From contig NZ_CP108455.1 of assembly GCF_036241575.1 (NCBI RefSeq), forward strand, positions 4,715,501 to 4,779,500: a DNA stretch of 64,000 bases, given 5' to 3'. Of this stretch, positions 9,035-17,870 are shown one piece after another (the first letter of the stretch is position 1; the number at the start of each line of letters is the position of its first letter). The position numbers were made by a program, and so were the translations under genes. This stretch comes from Streptomyces sp. NBC_01267. GTDB taxonomy: Bacteria > Actinomycetota > Actinomycetes > Streptomycetales > Streptomycetaceae. The notes under the pieces are model-generated. The model did no database searches and was not told the DNA's origin. It saw only the letters and a program-made list of their open reading frames with translations.

Positions 9035-9082
9035 CTGGGAGAGGCTCTGCGGAAGACCCCCGATATCAACAGGAGCCATTGA

Positions 9083-9463
9083 ATGGCACGCGTTTCAGGT
9101 GTTGACATCCCGCGCGAAAAGCGCGTGGAGGTTGCCCTCACCTACGTCTTCGGCATCGGGCGCACCCGGTCCAAGGAGGCCCTGGCCGCCACCGGTGTTG
9201 ACCCCAACACCCGCGTTCGTGATCTGGCCGAAGAGGACCTGGTCAAGATCCGCGAGTACGTGGACGCCAACCTCCGTACCGAGGGTGACCTCCGCCGCGA
9301 GATCCAGGCCGACATCCGCCGCAAGGTCGAGATCGGCTGCTACCAGGGTCTGCGTCACCGTCGTGGACTTCCGGTCCACGGCCAGCGCACCAGCACGAAC
9401 GCTCGTACCCGCAAGGGCCCGCGTCGCGCGATCGCCGGTAAGAAGAAGCCGGGCAAGAAGTAG
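9083..9463 (+). CDS. rpsM: 30S ribosomal protein S13
   Basis: S13, 126 residues, in the 30S head, contacts P-site tRNA and intersubunit bridges. It begins [21 protein letters not shown] with [10 protein letters not shown] and ends with the basic tail [23 protein letters not shown], both family signatures. AGGAG lies upstream of ATG 9083. A 72-base gap follows before rpsK. Confidence 0.97.
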   Translation: MARVSGVDIPREKRVEVALTYVFGIGRTRSKEALAATGVDPNTRVRDLAEEDLVKIREYVDANLRTEGDLRREIQADIRRKVEIGCYQGLRHRRGLPVHGQRTSTNARTRKGPRRAIAGKKKPGKK

Positions 9464-9535
9464 TCCTCAGCTAGGGACGCTGTTCAGCGGTCTTCGCTGT
9501 AGGACCGATCACCTCCACTCCAACGGGAGTAAGAC

Positions 9536-9940
9536 ATGCCTCCTAAGGGCCGTCAGGGTGCTACCAAGAAGGTGCGCCGCAAGGAAAAGAAGAACGTCGC
9601 TCATGGGCATGCCCACATCAAGAGCACGTTCAACAACACCATCGTCTCGATCACGGACCCCTCGGGCAACGTGATCTCCTGGGCCTCCGCCGGCCACGTC
9701 GGCTTCAAGGGCTCGCGCAAGTCCACCCCCTTCGCCGCGCAGATGGCTGCCGAGTCGGCCGCCCGTCGCGCGCAGGAGCACGGCATGCGCAAGGTCGACG
9801 TCTTCGTCAAGGGTCCCGGCTCCGGCCGTGAGACCGCGATCCGCTCCCTCCAGGCCACCGGCCTCGAGGTCGGCTCGATCCAGGACGTCACGCCCACCCC
9901 GCACAACGGCTGCCGCCCTCCCAAGCGTCGCCGCGTCTGA
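9536..9940 (+). CDS. rpsK: 30S ribosomal protein S11
   Basis: S11, 134 residues, in the 30S platform, helps select mRNA at the Shine-Dalgarno site. Key blocks are [27 protein letters not shown] and [21 protein letters not shown], ending with [22 protein letters not shown] lies ahead of ATG 9536. In E. coli rpsD follows rpsK; here the next gene is rpoA. Confidence 0.97.
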   Translation: MPPKGRQGATKKVRRKEKKNVAHGHAHIKSTFNNTIVSITDPSGNVISWASAGHVGFKGSRKSTPFAAQMAAESAARRAQEHGMRKVDVFVKGPGSGRETAIRSLQATGLEVGSIQDVTPTPHNGCRPPKRRRV

Positions 9941-9970
9941 CCCGTTACGGGCCGGACCTGCAGGACTCTC

Positions 9971-10002
9971 GGGCGGTACGGCGCTTCGGTGCCGTGCCGC
10001 CC
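9971..10002. terminator. Hairpin between rpsK and rpoA
   Basis: Twelve-base arms (9971-9982 and 9991-10002) with one G-U pair and an 8-base loop that contains UUCG. It lies 30 bases after rpsK in a 122-base gap, and a run TACCCTTGTAG follows. It probably lets rpoA-rplQ be expressed separately from the ribosomal genes. I see no confident promoter downstream. Confidence 0.55.
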
Positions 10003-10062
10003 GTACCCTTGTAGTACTTGGGGGCGTCAAATAGTGGGCGCCCACGAATGAAGGATCACCAC

Positions 10063-11085
10063 ATGCTTATCGCTCAGCGTCCGTCGCTGACCGAAGAGGT
10101 CGTCGACGAGTACCGCTCCAGGTTCGTCATCGAGCCGCTGGAGCCGGGCTTCGGTTACACCCTCGGCAACTCGCTCCGCCGCACGCTCCTCTCCTCCATC
10201 CCCGGCGCCGCTGTCACCAGCATCCGCGTCGACGGTGTCCTGCACGAGTTCACCACCGTGCCGGGCGTCAAGGAGGACGTGACCGACCTCATCCTCAACA
10301 TCAAGCAGCTGGTCGTCTCCTCGGAGCACGACGAGCCGGTCGTGATGTACCTGCGCAAGCAGGGCCCCGGCCAGGTCACCGCTGCTGACATCGCCCCGCC
10401 GGCCGGTGTCGAGGTGCACAACCCCGACCTGGTGCTCGCCACGCTGAACAGCAAGGGCAAGCTGGAGATGGAGCTGACCGTCGAGCGCGGTCGCGGCTAC
10501 GTCTCCGCCGTGCAGAACAAGCAGCTGGGCCAGGAGATCGGCCGTATCCCGGTCGACTCCATCTACTCCCCGGTGCTGAAGGTCACGTACAAGGTCGAGG
10601 CGACCCGTGTCGAGCAGCGCACCGACTTCGACAAGCTGATCGTCGACGTCGAGACCAAGCAGGCCATGCGTCCCCGTGACGCGATGGCGTCGGCCGGTAA
10701 GACCCTGGTCGAGCTGTTCGGTCTGGCCCGTGAGCTCAACATCGACGCCGAGGGCATCGACATGGGCCCGTCGCCGACGGACGCCGCGCTCGCCGCCGAT
10801 CTCGCCCTGCCGATCGAGGAGCTGGAGCTCACCGTTCGGTCGTACAACTGCCTCAAGCGCGAGGGCATCCACTCCGTGGGTGAGCTCGTGGCGCGTTCCG
10901 AGGCCGACCTGCTCGACATCCGCAACTTCGGTGCGAAGTCGATCGACGAGGTCAAGGCGAAGCTGGCCGGCATGGGCCTGGCGCTCAAGGACAGCCCGCC
11001 CGGATTCGACCCGACCGCGGCTGCTGACGCGTTCGGCGCCGACGACGACGCGGACGCCGGTTTCGTGGAGACCGAGCAGTACTAG
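10063..11085 (+). CDS. rpoA: RNA polymerase subunit alpha
   Basis: RpoA, 340 residues. The N-terminal domain (residues 1-230) dimerises and nucleates polymerase assembly ([23 protein letters not shown] is the assembly motif). The C-terminal domain (about 250-310) binds UP elements and activators ([23 protein letters not shown] and [14 protein letters not shown]). An acidic tail ends the protein. The true start is ATG 10063 ([13 protein letters not shown]), inside an ORF open from 10018, and gives the usual Streptomyces length. Confidence 0.97.
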   Translation: MLIAQRPSLTEEVVDEYRSRFVIEPLEPGFGYTLGNSLRRTLLSSIPGAAVTSIRVDGVLHEFTTVPGVKEDVTDLILNIKQLVVSSEHDEPVVMYLRKQGPGQVTAADIAPPAGVEVHNPDLVLATLNSKGKLEMELTVERGRGYVSAVQNKQLGQEIGRIPVDSIYSPVLKVTYKVEATRVEQRTDFDKLIVDVETKQAMRPRDAMASAGKTLVELFGLARELNIDAEGIDMGPSPTDAALAADLALPIEELELTVRSYNCLKREGIHSVGELVARSEADLLDIRNFGAKSIDEVKAKLAGMGLALKDSPPGFDPTAAADAFGADDDADAGFVETEQY

Positions 11086-11196
11086 CACGTCCCGGGGCCC
11101 GAGAGGGCCCCGGATCTGAACTTCCGGCGGGCACCAGCCCCCGGTAACTGACACCGGTACCTGATACGGCCGGTGCAGATCACAAGGAGCAACACC

Positions 11197-11697
11197 ATGC
11201 CGAAGCCTGCCAAGGGTGCCCGTCTGGGCGGCAGCGCCGCGCACGAGCGTCTGCTGCTCGCGAACCTCGCGAAGTCGCTGTTCGAGCACGGCCGCATCAC
11301 CACGACCGAGGCCAAGGCTCGCCGCCTGCGTCCGGTCGCGGAGCGTTTCATCACCAAGGCGAAGAACGGTGACATCCACAACCGTCGCCTCGTGCTGAAG
11401 TCGATCACGGACAAGGGCGTCGTCCACACGCTCTTCACCGAGATCGCCCCCCGGTACGAGAACCGCCCCGGTGGCTACACCCGCATCACCAAGATCGGCA
11501 ACCGTCGTGGCGACAACGCCCCGATGGCGGTCATCGAGCTGGTCGAGGCGCTGACCGTGGCCCAGGAGGCCACCGGTGAGGCCGAGGCCGCGACCAAGCG
11601 TGCCGCCAAGGACGCGGCGCCCAAGACCGAGGCCCCGGCCGAGGTCGTCGAGGACGCCAAGCCGGTCGAGGCCGCTGAGGAGTCCAAGGACGCCTGA
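11197..11697 (+). CDS. rplQ: 50S ribosomal protein L17
   Basis: L17, 166 residues, of which the first 120 are the conserved fold near the tunnel exit: [46 protein letters not shown], then [23 protein letters not shown]. The last 45 residues are an Ala/Glu/Lys-rich disordered tail typical of actinobacteria. AAGGAG precedes ATG 11197. It closes the alpha operon and is followed by a terminator with repeats. Confidence 0.96.
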   Translation: MPKPAKGARLGGSAAHERLLLANLAKSLFEHGRITTTEAKARRLRPVAERFITKAKNGDIHNRRLVLKSITDKGVVHTLFTEIAPRYENRPGGYTRITKIGNRRGDNAPMAVIELVEALTVAQEATGEAEAATKRAAKDAAPKTEAPAEVVEDAKPVEAAEESKDA

Positions 11698-11716
11698 GCG
11701 TTCTGAAGACTGCTGG

Positions 11717-11760
11717 ACGGGCTCGTATCTCCCTTCGGGGCGGTGCGGGCCCGTTCTTTT
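11717..11760 (+). terminator. Terminator after rplQ
   Basis: Nine-base stem ACGGGCTCG (11717-11725) with CGGGCCCGT (11746-11754), with one wobble pair and an inner CCC-GGG mini-stem, followed by TCTTTT. It is 20 bases after rplQ. The T-rich tail is also the first unit of the tandem repeat that follows. Confidence 0.7.
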
Positions 11761-11834
11761 GTGGTGCCGTTCTTTTGTGGTGCCGTTCTTTTGTGGTGCC
11801 GAGCTTTCAGTGGTGCCGAGCTTTCAGTGGTGCT
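11753..11834. repeat. Tandem repeats, 3 x 16 bp and 2 x 17 bp
   Basis: Three exact copies of GTTCTTTTGTGGTGCC (11753-11768, 11769-11784, 11785-11800) are followed by two near-identical copies of GAGCTTTCAGTGGTGCC (11801-11817, 11818-11834; last base differs). All units share the end GTGGTGCC. They fill the gap between the rplQ terminator and truA. Each first-type unit repeats the T-run of the terminator. Confidence 0.9.
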
Positions 11835-11860
11835 GTGCTTTTAGAGGAGAGGACGCGCGG

Positions 11861-12712
11861 GTGAGTGACGAGGTGGAGCCCGGTTCGGTGCGGGTGCGGC
11901 TGGACCTTGCGTACGACGGCAGGGACTTCTCGGGCTGGGCGAAGCAGAACGAACGGCGCACCGTGCAGGGCGAGTTGGAGTCGGCGATCCGTACGGTGAC
12001 CCGGTCGCCCAGGACGTACGACCTGACGGTGGCCGGGCGCACCGACGCGGGCGTGCACGCGCGTGGCCAGGTCGCGCAGGTCGACCTGCCCGTCGAGGTG
12101 TGGGAGGAGCACGGGGACAAGCTGCTGCGGCGGCTGGCCGGGCGGCTTCCGCAGGACGTACGGGTGTGGCGGGTGGCGGAGGCGCCCGCCGGTTTCAACG
12201 CGCGGTTCTCGGCGGTCTGGCGGCGGTACGCCTACCGCGTGACGGACCGTCCGGGCGGGGTCGACCCGCTGCTGCGGGGTCACGTCCTCTGGCACGACCG
12301 GGAGCTTGACGTCGCGGCGATGAACGATGCGTCGCGGCTGCTGCTCGGCGAGCACGACTTCGCGGCGTACTGCAAGAAGCGGGAGGGCGCGACCACCATC
12401 CGTACCCTCCAGCAGCTGATCTGGGAGCGCGGTACCGACGGGATCGTGACCGGGACCGTGCGGGCCGATGCCTTCTGCCACAACATGGTGCGCTCGCTGG
12501 TGGGCGCCCTGCTGTCCGTCGGCGACGGGCACCGGCCGGTGGAGTGGCCGGGTGAGGTACTGGCCGCCGCGGTGCGGGACTCCTCGGTGCGGGTGGTGCG
12601 GCCACATGGGCTGACCCTGGAGGAAGTCGGGTACCCCGCCGACGAGTTGCTCGCCGCGCGGAGCAGGGAGGCCCGTAATATGCGGACGCTGCCGGGGTCC
12701 GGCTGCTGCTGA
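11861..12712 (+). CDS. truA: tRNA pseudouridine(38-40) synthase
   Basis: TruA, 283 residues, converts uridines 38-40 of the tRNA anticodon stem to pseudouridine. The catalytic Asp is in [18 protein letters not shown] (about residue 60), and the C-terminal block [19 protein letters not shown] is diagnostic. The frame is open far upstream into rplQ in another frame, but GTG 11861 follows AGAGGAGAGG and gives [29 protein letters not shown], the normal start. rplQ-truA adjacency is widely conserved. Confidence 0.94.
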   Translation: MSDEVEPGSVRVRLDLAYDGRDFSGWAKQNERRTVQGELESAIRTVTRSPRTYDLTVAGRTDAGVHARGQVAQVDLPVEVWEEHGDKLLRRLAGRLPQDVRVWRVAEAPAGFNARFSAVWRRYAYRVTDRPGGVDPLLRGHVLWHDRELDVAAMNDASRLLLGEHDFAAYCKKREGATTIRTLQQLIWERGTDGIVTGTVRADAFCHNMVRSLVGALLSVGDGHRPVEWPGEVLAAAVRDSSVRVVRPHGLTLEEVGYPADELLAARSREARNMRTLPGSGCC

Positions 12713-12767
12713 GCGGCGGCCGTCGGTCCGCCGCACGGTGCTCACCCGACCCATGTACGGAGGACCC

Positions 12768-13556
12768 ATGGCCCAGCCCTCTGCGAGCGAGCGGATTCCC
12801 CAGGAGTGGGGCCGGCTGCCGCTGACCGTGGTGATGCCGACGTACAACGAGGTGACGAATCTGCCGCGGATCGCCGAGACCGTACTGGGGCTGCCGCTGA
12901 CGGGCCTTCAGCTGAAGATCGTCGACGACTCCAGCCCCGACGGTACCGGGCGGCTGGCGGACGAGCTGGCCGCCGGGTACAACGCGGGGGGCCGCACCCG
13001 GATGACGGTGCTGCACCGTACGGAGAAGGACGGCCTCGGGCGGGCCTACGCCGCGGGGATGCTCGCCGCGCTCGACGAGGGCGCCGAGTTCGTCGTGCAG
13101 ATGGACGCCGACGGCAGCCACCCCGCGCACGTCGTGCCGCAGATGCTGGGGACGGCGCTGGCCACCGACGCGGGGTTCGTCGTCGGCAGCCGGTACGTGG
13201 ACGGCGGCTCGCTCGACGAGGACTGGGGCTGGCACCGGAAGGTGCTGTCGCGCTTCGCCAACCGGTACGCGCGCACCGTGCTGAACACCCGGATCAGGGA
13301 CATCACGGCCGGGTTCAACCTGTGGCGGGCGGACACGCTGCGGGGGGTGGACCTGACGACGCTGGGCAGCGCCGGCTACAGCTTCCAGGTGGAGCTGAAG
13401 TTCCTCGCCGTACGCCGTGGTTACACCGGTGTGGAGATCCCGATCCGCTTCGAGGAGCGGACCGAGGGCGTCTCGAAGATGAACCTGTCGACCCAGATCG
13501 AGTCGGCGCTGGTGCCGCTGCGGCTGCGGATCCGTGACCGCAGCCGCGTGCGCTGA
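12768..13556 (+). CDS. Polyprenol-phosphate mannosyltransferase-like glycosyltransferase (GT2)
   Basis: 262 residues, with no membrane segments visible. It has the GT-A fold of dolichol/polyprenol-phosphate mannose synthases: VVMPTYNEVTNLPRI near the start, DDSSPDGTG (the UDP/GDP-binding Asp pair), FVVQMDADGSHP (the metal-binding DxD) and VVGSRYVDGGS, with RDITAGFNLWR further on. Such enzymes move mannose from GDP-mannose to a lipid carrier for protein O-mannosylation or lipomannan. The donor and acceptor are not shown here. ATG 12768 has GGAGG upstream. Confidence 0.82.
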   Translation: MAQPSASERIPQEWGRLPLTVVMPTYNEVTNLPRIAETVLGLPLTGLQLKIVDDSSPDGTGRLADELAAGYNAGGRTRMTVLHRTEKDGLGRAYAAGMLAALDEGAEFVVQMDADGSHPAHVVPQMLGTALATDAGFVVGSRYVDGGSLDEDWGWHRKVLSRFANRYARTVLNTRIRDITAGFNLWRADTLRGVDLTTLGSAGYSFQVELKFLAVRRGYTGVEIPIRFEERTEGVSKMNLSTQIESALVPLRLRIRDRSRVR

Positions 13557-13584
13557 CAGGTGGCCGTGAGCGGGGCGGGGCGGG

Positions 13585-14460
13585 TCAGCCCGCGGGTGCG
13601 CCGGCCGCGGCGGACGCCTGGGCCTGTCCGCGGGCGACGATCTGACGGAAGGTGAACTCGGCCACGTCGTCACCGGCCGTGAAGACGTTCGCGTCGGACT
13701 GGGCGACGTTCTTGCCGCTGGTGAACCCACCGACCGTGAAGTAGGCATAGCGGCCGTAGGAGTTGCCGACCCGGCGGCAGACCGAGCCGTTGCGGCAGAA
13801 GGTGGGGACCCCGCCGCCGCTGAGCGAGGCGATGCCGCCGGACGACTGCTTCACGGCCTGCTGCGCCTGCGCCTCGGTGTCGAAGACCGCGACCCCGATG
13901 GTGACGGCGACGCCGCCCTTGCTGAAGGTGGCCCGGATGACCTGGCCACAGCCGTTGTTCACCAGGACGGCGCCGAGTGCGCCCTGGGTGACGGAGCCGC
14001 AGGCGGTGGTGCGGTGCGTGGCGCCCTTGGCGTACGTGTGGTCGCCCACCGTCAGATTCGGGCCCGGGAAGAGGGTGTTGGCGCTGAGCGGCGCCTTGTC
14101 CTTCTTCGAGCTGGAGATGTAGTCCTTCGGATTCGGCGGCGGCGCGGGCGCCTTCGGGGTGAAGGAGGGTATGGCCTCGCCGGACTTGCTGGGCAGCGCC
14201 TCGGGTGAGGGGAGCTGGCTGGCGTTCTTGTCCGCGGAGTCCGCTCCCTTGCCCGCCGAGACGACGGCGGTGGCCACGATCGCGCCCACCGCGGCGGTCG
14301 CCAGTACGCCGCCCCCGATCAGCAGCCACTTCTTACGACGGCCGCGCGCGGCGCTCGCGTCGGCGAGTGCGGTCCAGTCAGGAGTCTGCGGACTGTGCTG
14401 CGGATGCTGATCCCCCGGCCCCCAGGAGGGCCCCCCTTGCCCAAAGCTCATGGCGCGCAT
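13585..14460 (-). CDS. Membrane-anchored hypothetical protein
   Basis: 291 residues. A Pro/Gly/Gln-rich cytosolic head (1-44) leads to one transmembrane helix (about 45-69, after RGRRKKW), so the rest should be outside. That is a Pro/Ser-rich linker, then a globular domain from about residue 115, with Cys pairs in TTACGSVTQG, VNNGCGQV and TFCRNGSVCRR that may form disulphides. I do not recognise the domain. ATG at 14460 or 14451 are both possible. It is convergent with the glycosyltransferase gene. Confidence 0.7.
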   Translation of the reverse strand: MRAMSFGQGGPSWGPGDQHPQHSPQTPDWTALADASAARGRRKKWLLIGGGVLATAAVGAIVATAVVSAGKGADSADKNASQLPSPEALPSKSGEAIPSFTPKAPAPPPNPKDYISSSKKDKAPLSANTLFPGPNLTVGDHTYAKGATHRTTACGSVTQGALGAVLVNNGCGQVIRATFSKGGVAVTIGVAVFDTEAQAQQAVKQSSGGIASLSGGGVPTFCRNGSVCRRVGNSYGRYAYFTVGGFTSGKNVAQSDANVFTAGDDVAEFTFRQIVARGQAQASAAAGAPAG

Positions 14461-14463
14461 CTT

Positions 14464-14625
14464 ACGACCTCACCCGCGATGGAGAGTGGATCAGCGAGCG
14501 GCGTCATGCGGCTTCGCATCCAAGGCCGAGGAGGGAGGGATGGCGGAGCCCTCGCGACTGACGACAACGCCGGAGGCGGAGTCGCAGGGCGTCGGGAGCC
14601 CGCTCGCTATCGCGGGTGAGGTCGT
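14464..14625. repeat. Long imperfect inverted repeat
   Basis: The 17-base arm ACGACCTCACCCGCGAT (14464-14480) is exactly complementary to 14609-14625. Inside it AGCGAGCGG (14493-14501) pairs with CCGCTCGCT (14600-14608), so the stem continues after a 12-base bulge on the left. The 98-base interior holds further complementary bits (GCGACT and AGTCGC). It fills the divergent gap between the membrane protein gene and the ABC-F gene. Confidence 0.75.
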
Positions 14626-14714
14626 TGGACCGACCGGCACATGGGGGGCGGCGTCGCGGGTGCCGATCGAAATGGGGTTGCCTCCGGGCCGTCGTGGTGG
14701 GCGACAATCCGTTC

Positions 14715-16334
14715 ATGGGACATCTTGAAGCGGGACATCTGGAGTACTACTTGCCGGACGGGCGGGTGCTCCTCGGTGACGCCTCGTTCCGGGTGGGGGA
14801 AGGCGCGGTCGTGGCCCTGGTGGGGGCGAACGGCGCGGGGAAGACCACGCTGCTGCGGCTGATCGCGGGGGAGTTGCAGCCGCACGGCGGGAGCGTCTCG
14901 GTGAGCGGCGGGCTCGGGGTGATGCGGCAGTTCGTCGGCTCGGTCCGGGACGACCGTACGGTCAGGGACCTGCTCGTCTCGGTGGCCCAGCCGCGGATCA
15001 GGGAGGCCGCGCAGGCCGTGGACGCCGCCGAGCACCTGATCATGACCGTCGACGACGAGGCCGCGCAGATGAAGTACGCGCAGGCGCTGAGCGACTGGGC
15101 GGAGGTGCAGGGGTACGAGGCCGAGACCGTCTGGGACATCTGCACGATGGCGGCGCTCGGGGTCCCGTACGAGAAGGCCCAGTTCCGCGAGGTGCGGACG
15201 CTGTCGGGCGGTGAACAGAAGCGGCTGGTCCTGGAGGCGCTGCTGCGCGGCCCGGACGAGGTCCTGCTGCTCGACGAACCGGACAACTACCTGGACGTTC
15301 CCGGCAAGCGGTGGCTGGAGGAGCGGCTGAAGGAGACCCGTAAGACGGTCCTGTTCGTCAGCCACGACCGGGAGCTGCTGTCCCGCGCCGCCGAGAAGAT
15401 CGTGAGCGTGGAGCCGAGCCCGGCGGGCTCGGACGTCTGGGTGCACGGCGGCGGATTCGACACGTACCACGCCGCCCGCAAGGAGCGCTTCGCCCGCTTC
15501 GAGGAGCTGAAGCGGCGCTGGGACGAGGAGCACGCCCGGCTGAAGGCGCTGGTGCTGCGGCTGCGCAACCAGGCGGCGATCAGCCCCGACATGGCCTCGC
15601 GGTACCGGGCGATGCAGACCCGCTTCCAGAAGTTCGAGGACGCCGGGCCGCCGCCCGAGCCGCCGCGCGAGCAGGAGATCACGATGCGGCTGCGCGGCGG
15701 CCGTACCGGCGTGCGGGCCGTGACCTGCGAGAACCTTGAGCTGACCGGGCTGATGAAGCCGTTCTCGCTGGAGATCTACTACGGCGAGCGGGTGGCGGTT
15801 CTCGGGTCCAACGGTTCCGGCAAGTCGCACTTCCTGCGGCTGCTCGCCGACGGGGCCGTGGCCCACACCGGCCAGTGGAAGCTCGGCGCGCGCGTCGTCC
15901 CCGGCCACTTCGCCCAGACGCACGCCCACCCGGAGCTGCTGGGCCGCACCCTGGTCGACATCCTGTGGACCGAGCACGCCAAGGACCGGGGCGCCGCGAT
16001 GTCCGTACTGCGCAGGTACGAGCTGGAGCGCCAGGGCGACCAGAGCTTCGAGAAGCTCTCCGGCGGCCAGCAGGCGCGCTTCCAGATCCTGCTCCTGGAG
16101 CTGGCGGGCACGACGGCGCTGCTGCTGGACGAGCCGACGGACAACCTGGACCTGGAGTCCGCGGAGGCGCTCCAGGAGGGCATGGAGGCGTACGACGGCA
16201 CGGTGATCGCGGTCACCCACGACCGCTGGTTCGCCAAGTCCTTCGACCGGTACCTGGTCTTCGGCTCGGACGGTGTCGTACGGGAGACGCCGGAGCCGGT
16301 GTGGGACGAGCGGCGGGTGGCACGGGCCCGATGA
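14715..16334 (+). CDS. ABC-F family ATPase
   Basis: 539 residues, two ABC domains without membrane segments, joined by a charged linker: the ABC-F layout of ribosome-associated translation or resistance factors. First domain: Walker A GANGAGKT (37-44), LSGGEQ (163-168), then LLLDEPDNYLD. Linker: KERFARFEELKRRWDEEHARLK. Second domain: GSNGSGKSH, LSGGQQ and LLLDEPTDNLD. ATG 14715 has no Shine-Dalgarno but lies six bases after GACAAT (14703-14708), which fits a leaderless transcript. Whether it confers resistance cannot be told from sequence. Confidence 0.88.
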   Translation: MGHLEAGHLEYYLPDGRVLLGDASFRVGEGAVVALVGANGAGKTTLLRLIAGELQPHGGSVSVSGGLGVMRQFVGSVRDDRTVRDLLVSVAQPRIREAAQAVDAAEHLIMTVDDEAAQMKYAQALSDWAEVQGYEAETVWDICTMAALGVPYEKAQFREVRTLSGGEQKRLVLEALLRGPDEVLLLDEPDNYLDVPGKRWLEERLKETRKTVLFVSHDRELLSRAAEKIVSVEPSPAGSDVWVHGGGFDTYHAARKERFARFEELKRRWDEEHARLKALVLRLRNQAAISPDMASRYRAMQTRFQKFEDAGPPPEPPREQEITMRLRGGRTGVRAVTCENLELTGLMKPFSLEIYYGERVAVLGSNGSGKSHFLRLLADGAVAHTGQWKLGARVVPGHFAQTHAHPELLGRTLVDILWTEHAKDRGAAMSVLRRYELERQGDQSFEKLSGGQQARFQILLLELAGTTALLLDEPTDNLDLESAEALQEGMEAYDGTVIAVTHDRWFAKSFDRYLVFGSDGVVRETPEPVWDERRVARAR

Positions 16335-16412
16335 CCCTCCCGGTACCTCCGATCAGGATCCTGCCGCTGGGAAGCGGCGGGTGAGCGGTCCGGGCACGGG
16401 TGCTGAGGCGTT

Positions 16413-16442
16413 TTGACCCGGGTGAGGGAACGCGGGTAGTCT
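16413..16442 (+). promoter_or_regulatory. Promoter of rplM-rpsI
   Basis: TTGACC (16413-16418) and TAGTCT (16437-16442) are 18 bases apart, an excellent match to the Streptomyces vegetative (HrdB) consensus. The start would be near 16449, leaving a leader of about 180 bases before rplM. A small stem GCCGCT/AGCGGC (16363-16378) just upstream may end the ABC-F transcript. The leader holds no ORF that I can support. Confidence 0.75.
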
Positions 16443-16629
16443 CGGGTTTTGTTATACGTATTGGCTTCGTCGTTCTCACGCGAAGGGCCCTTACGTAGGT
16501 TCCCTGGAGCAGTTACCAGAGGCTCGCATACGGGCAGTGTCCCCGGCATTGTGAGCCCCAGCTGCATGTGATCGCTTCAGCGGTGCCGTGTGTCTGGACC
16601 TCATCCACTGAAGAAGCGAAGGCTACGAA

Positions 16630-17073
16630 GTGCGTACGTACAGCCCCAAGCCCGGCGATGTCACTCGCCAGTGGCACATCATCGACGCGCAGGACATCGT
16701 CCTGGGCCGTCTGGCGACGACCGCCGCCACCCTCCTGCGGGGCAAGCACAAGGCGATCTACGCCCCGCACATGGACATGGGCGACTTCGTCATCATCATC
16801 AACGCCGAGAAGGTTCACCTCTCCGGCAACAAGAAGACCCAGAAGATGGCGTACCGCCACTCCGGTTACCCGGGTGGTCTGCGTTCCGTCCGCTACGACG
16901 AGCTGCTCGAGAAGAGCCCCGAGAAGGCCATCGAGAAGGCCATCAAGGGCATGATCCCCAAGAACACCCTGGGTCGTCAGGTGCTCTCGAAGCTGAAGAT
17001 CTACGCGGGAGACCAGCACCCGCACGCTGCTCAGCAGCCTGTTCCGTTCGAGATCACCCAGGTCGCGCAGTAG
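16630..17073 (+). CDS. rplM: 50S ribosomal protein L13
   Basis: L13, 147 residues, an early 50S assembly protein. The blocks [56 protein letters not shown] and [21 protein letters not shown] are characteristic. Start is GTG at 16630. It has its own strong promoter and a 180-base leader. rpsI follows after 44 bases, the usual L13-S9 pair. Confidence 0.97.
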   Translation: MRTYSPKPGDVTRQWHIIDAQDIVLGRLATTAATLLRGKHKAIYAPHMDMGDFVIIINAEKVHLSGNKKTQKMAYRHSGYPGGLRSVRYDELLEKSPEKAIEKAIKGMIPKNTLGRQVLSKLKIYAGDQHPHAAQQPVPFEITQVAQ

Positions 17074-17117
17074 TTCCGGCCGCCCCCTAAGACATCCAGA
17101 AAGATCTGAGGAGAATC

Positions 17118-17654
17118 GTGGCCGAGACCACTGCAGAGACGCCCACCGACGACGTGGCGGGCACCGAGGGCGAAGAGACCTTCGCCGAGGTGACCACCTT
17201 CGAGTCCGAGGTCCCCGTCGAGGGCGAGTACACCAGCGAGTCGCTCGCGGGCCGCTTCGGCGACCCGCAGCCGGCGGCCGGCCTGGGCCGTCGCAAGAAC
17301 GCCATTGCCCGCGTCCGGATCGTTCCGGGCACCGGCAAGTGGAAGATCAACGGTCGCACCCTTGAGGACTACTTCCCCAACAAGGTGCACCAGCAGGAAG
17401 TCAACGAGCCCTTCAAGGTGCTCGAGCTCGACGACCGCTACGACGTCATCGCCCGCATCTCGGGTGGCGGCGTCTCCGGCCAGGCCGGCGCCCTGCGCCT
17501 CGGTGTGGCCCGCTCGCTGAACGAGGCGGACGTGGACAACAACCGCGCCACGCTGAAGAAGGCCGGCTTCCTCTCCCGCGACGACCGTGCGGTCGAGCGC
17601 AAGAAGGCCGGTCTCAAGAAGGCCCGTAAGGCCCCGCAGTACAGCAAGCGCTAA
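17118..17654 (+). CDS. rpsI: 30S ribosomal protein S9
   Basis: S9, 178 residues, whose C-terminal tail reaches the P-site tRNA. The ribosomal fold begins near residue 55 ([32 protein letters not shown]) and ends [17 protein letters not shown]. The first 50 residues are an acidic, Glu/Thr-rich extension found in streptomycete S9 proteins. GTG start at 17118 after GAGGAG. It is followed by a clear terminator. Confidence 0.97.
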   Translation: MAETTAETPTDDVAGTEGEETFAEVTTFESEVPVEGEYTSESLAGRFGDPQPAAGLGRRKNAIARVRIVPGTGKWKINGRTLEDYFPNKVHQQEVNEPFKVLELDDRYDVIARISGGGVSGQAGALRLGVARSLNEADVDNNRATLKKAGFLSRDDRAVERKKAGLKKARKAPQYSKR

Positions 17655-17700
17655 ATACCGCTTGCAGGGCTGCATGCACGACCCTGTTCGTATGACGTTC

Positions 17701-17739
17701 GCCCCGGCGGCACCTTCTGTGCTGCCGGGGCGTTCGTTT
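17701..17739 (+). terminator. Terminator after rpsI
   Basis: Twelve-base stem GCCCCGGCGGCA (17701-17712) with TGCTGCCGGGGC (17720-17731), one G-U pair and a 7-base loop, followed by GTTCGTTT. It lies 46 bases after rpsI and should end the rplM-rpsI transcript. Confidence 0.8.
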
Positions 17740-17763
17740 ATCGGGCCCCCCGGCGTATAACGG

Positions 17764-17819
17764 CACAAGGCGTCGTACAAGGCGTCGCACGAGGCGTCGT
17801 ACGAGACGTTCAAGGCGTT
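17764..17819. repeat. Degenerate 12-bp tandem repeat
   Basis: ACAAGGCGTCGT (17764-17775), ACAAGGCGTCGC (17776-17787) and ACGAGGCGTCGT (17788-17799) are followed by decayed units ACGAGACGTTC and AAGGCGTTC. They occupy the space between the rpsI terminator and glmM, where its promoter should lie. A 12-bp period is close to one helical turn. Confidence 0.8.
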
Positions 17820-17870
17820 CAGGGCGCTCGGGGACCCGTATTTTCGGAGCTTTCTTTCGGAGGACAGCAA

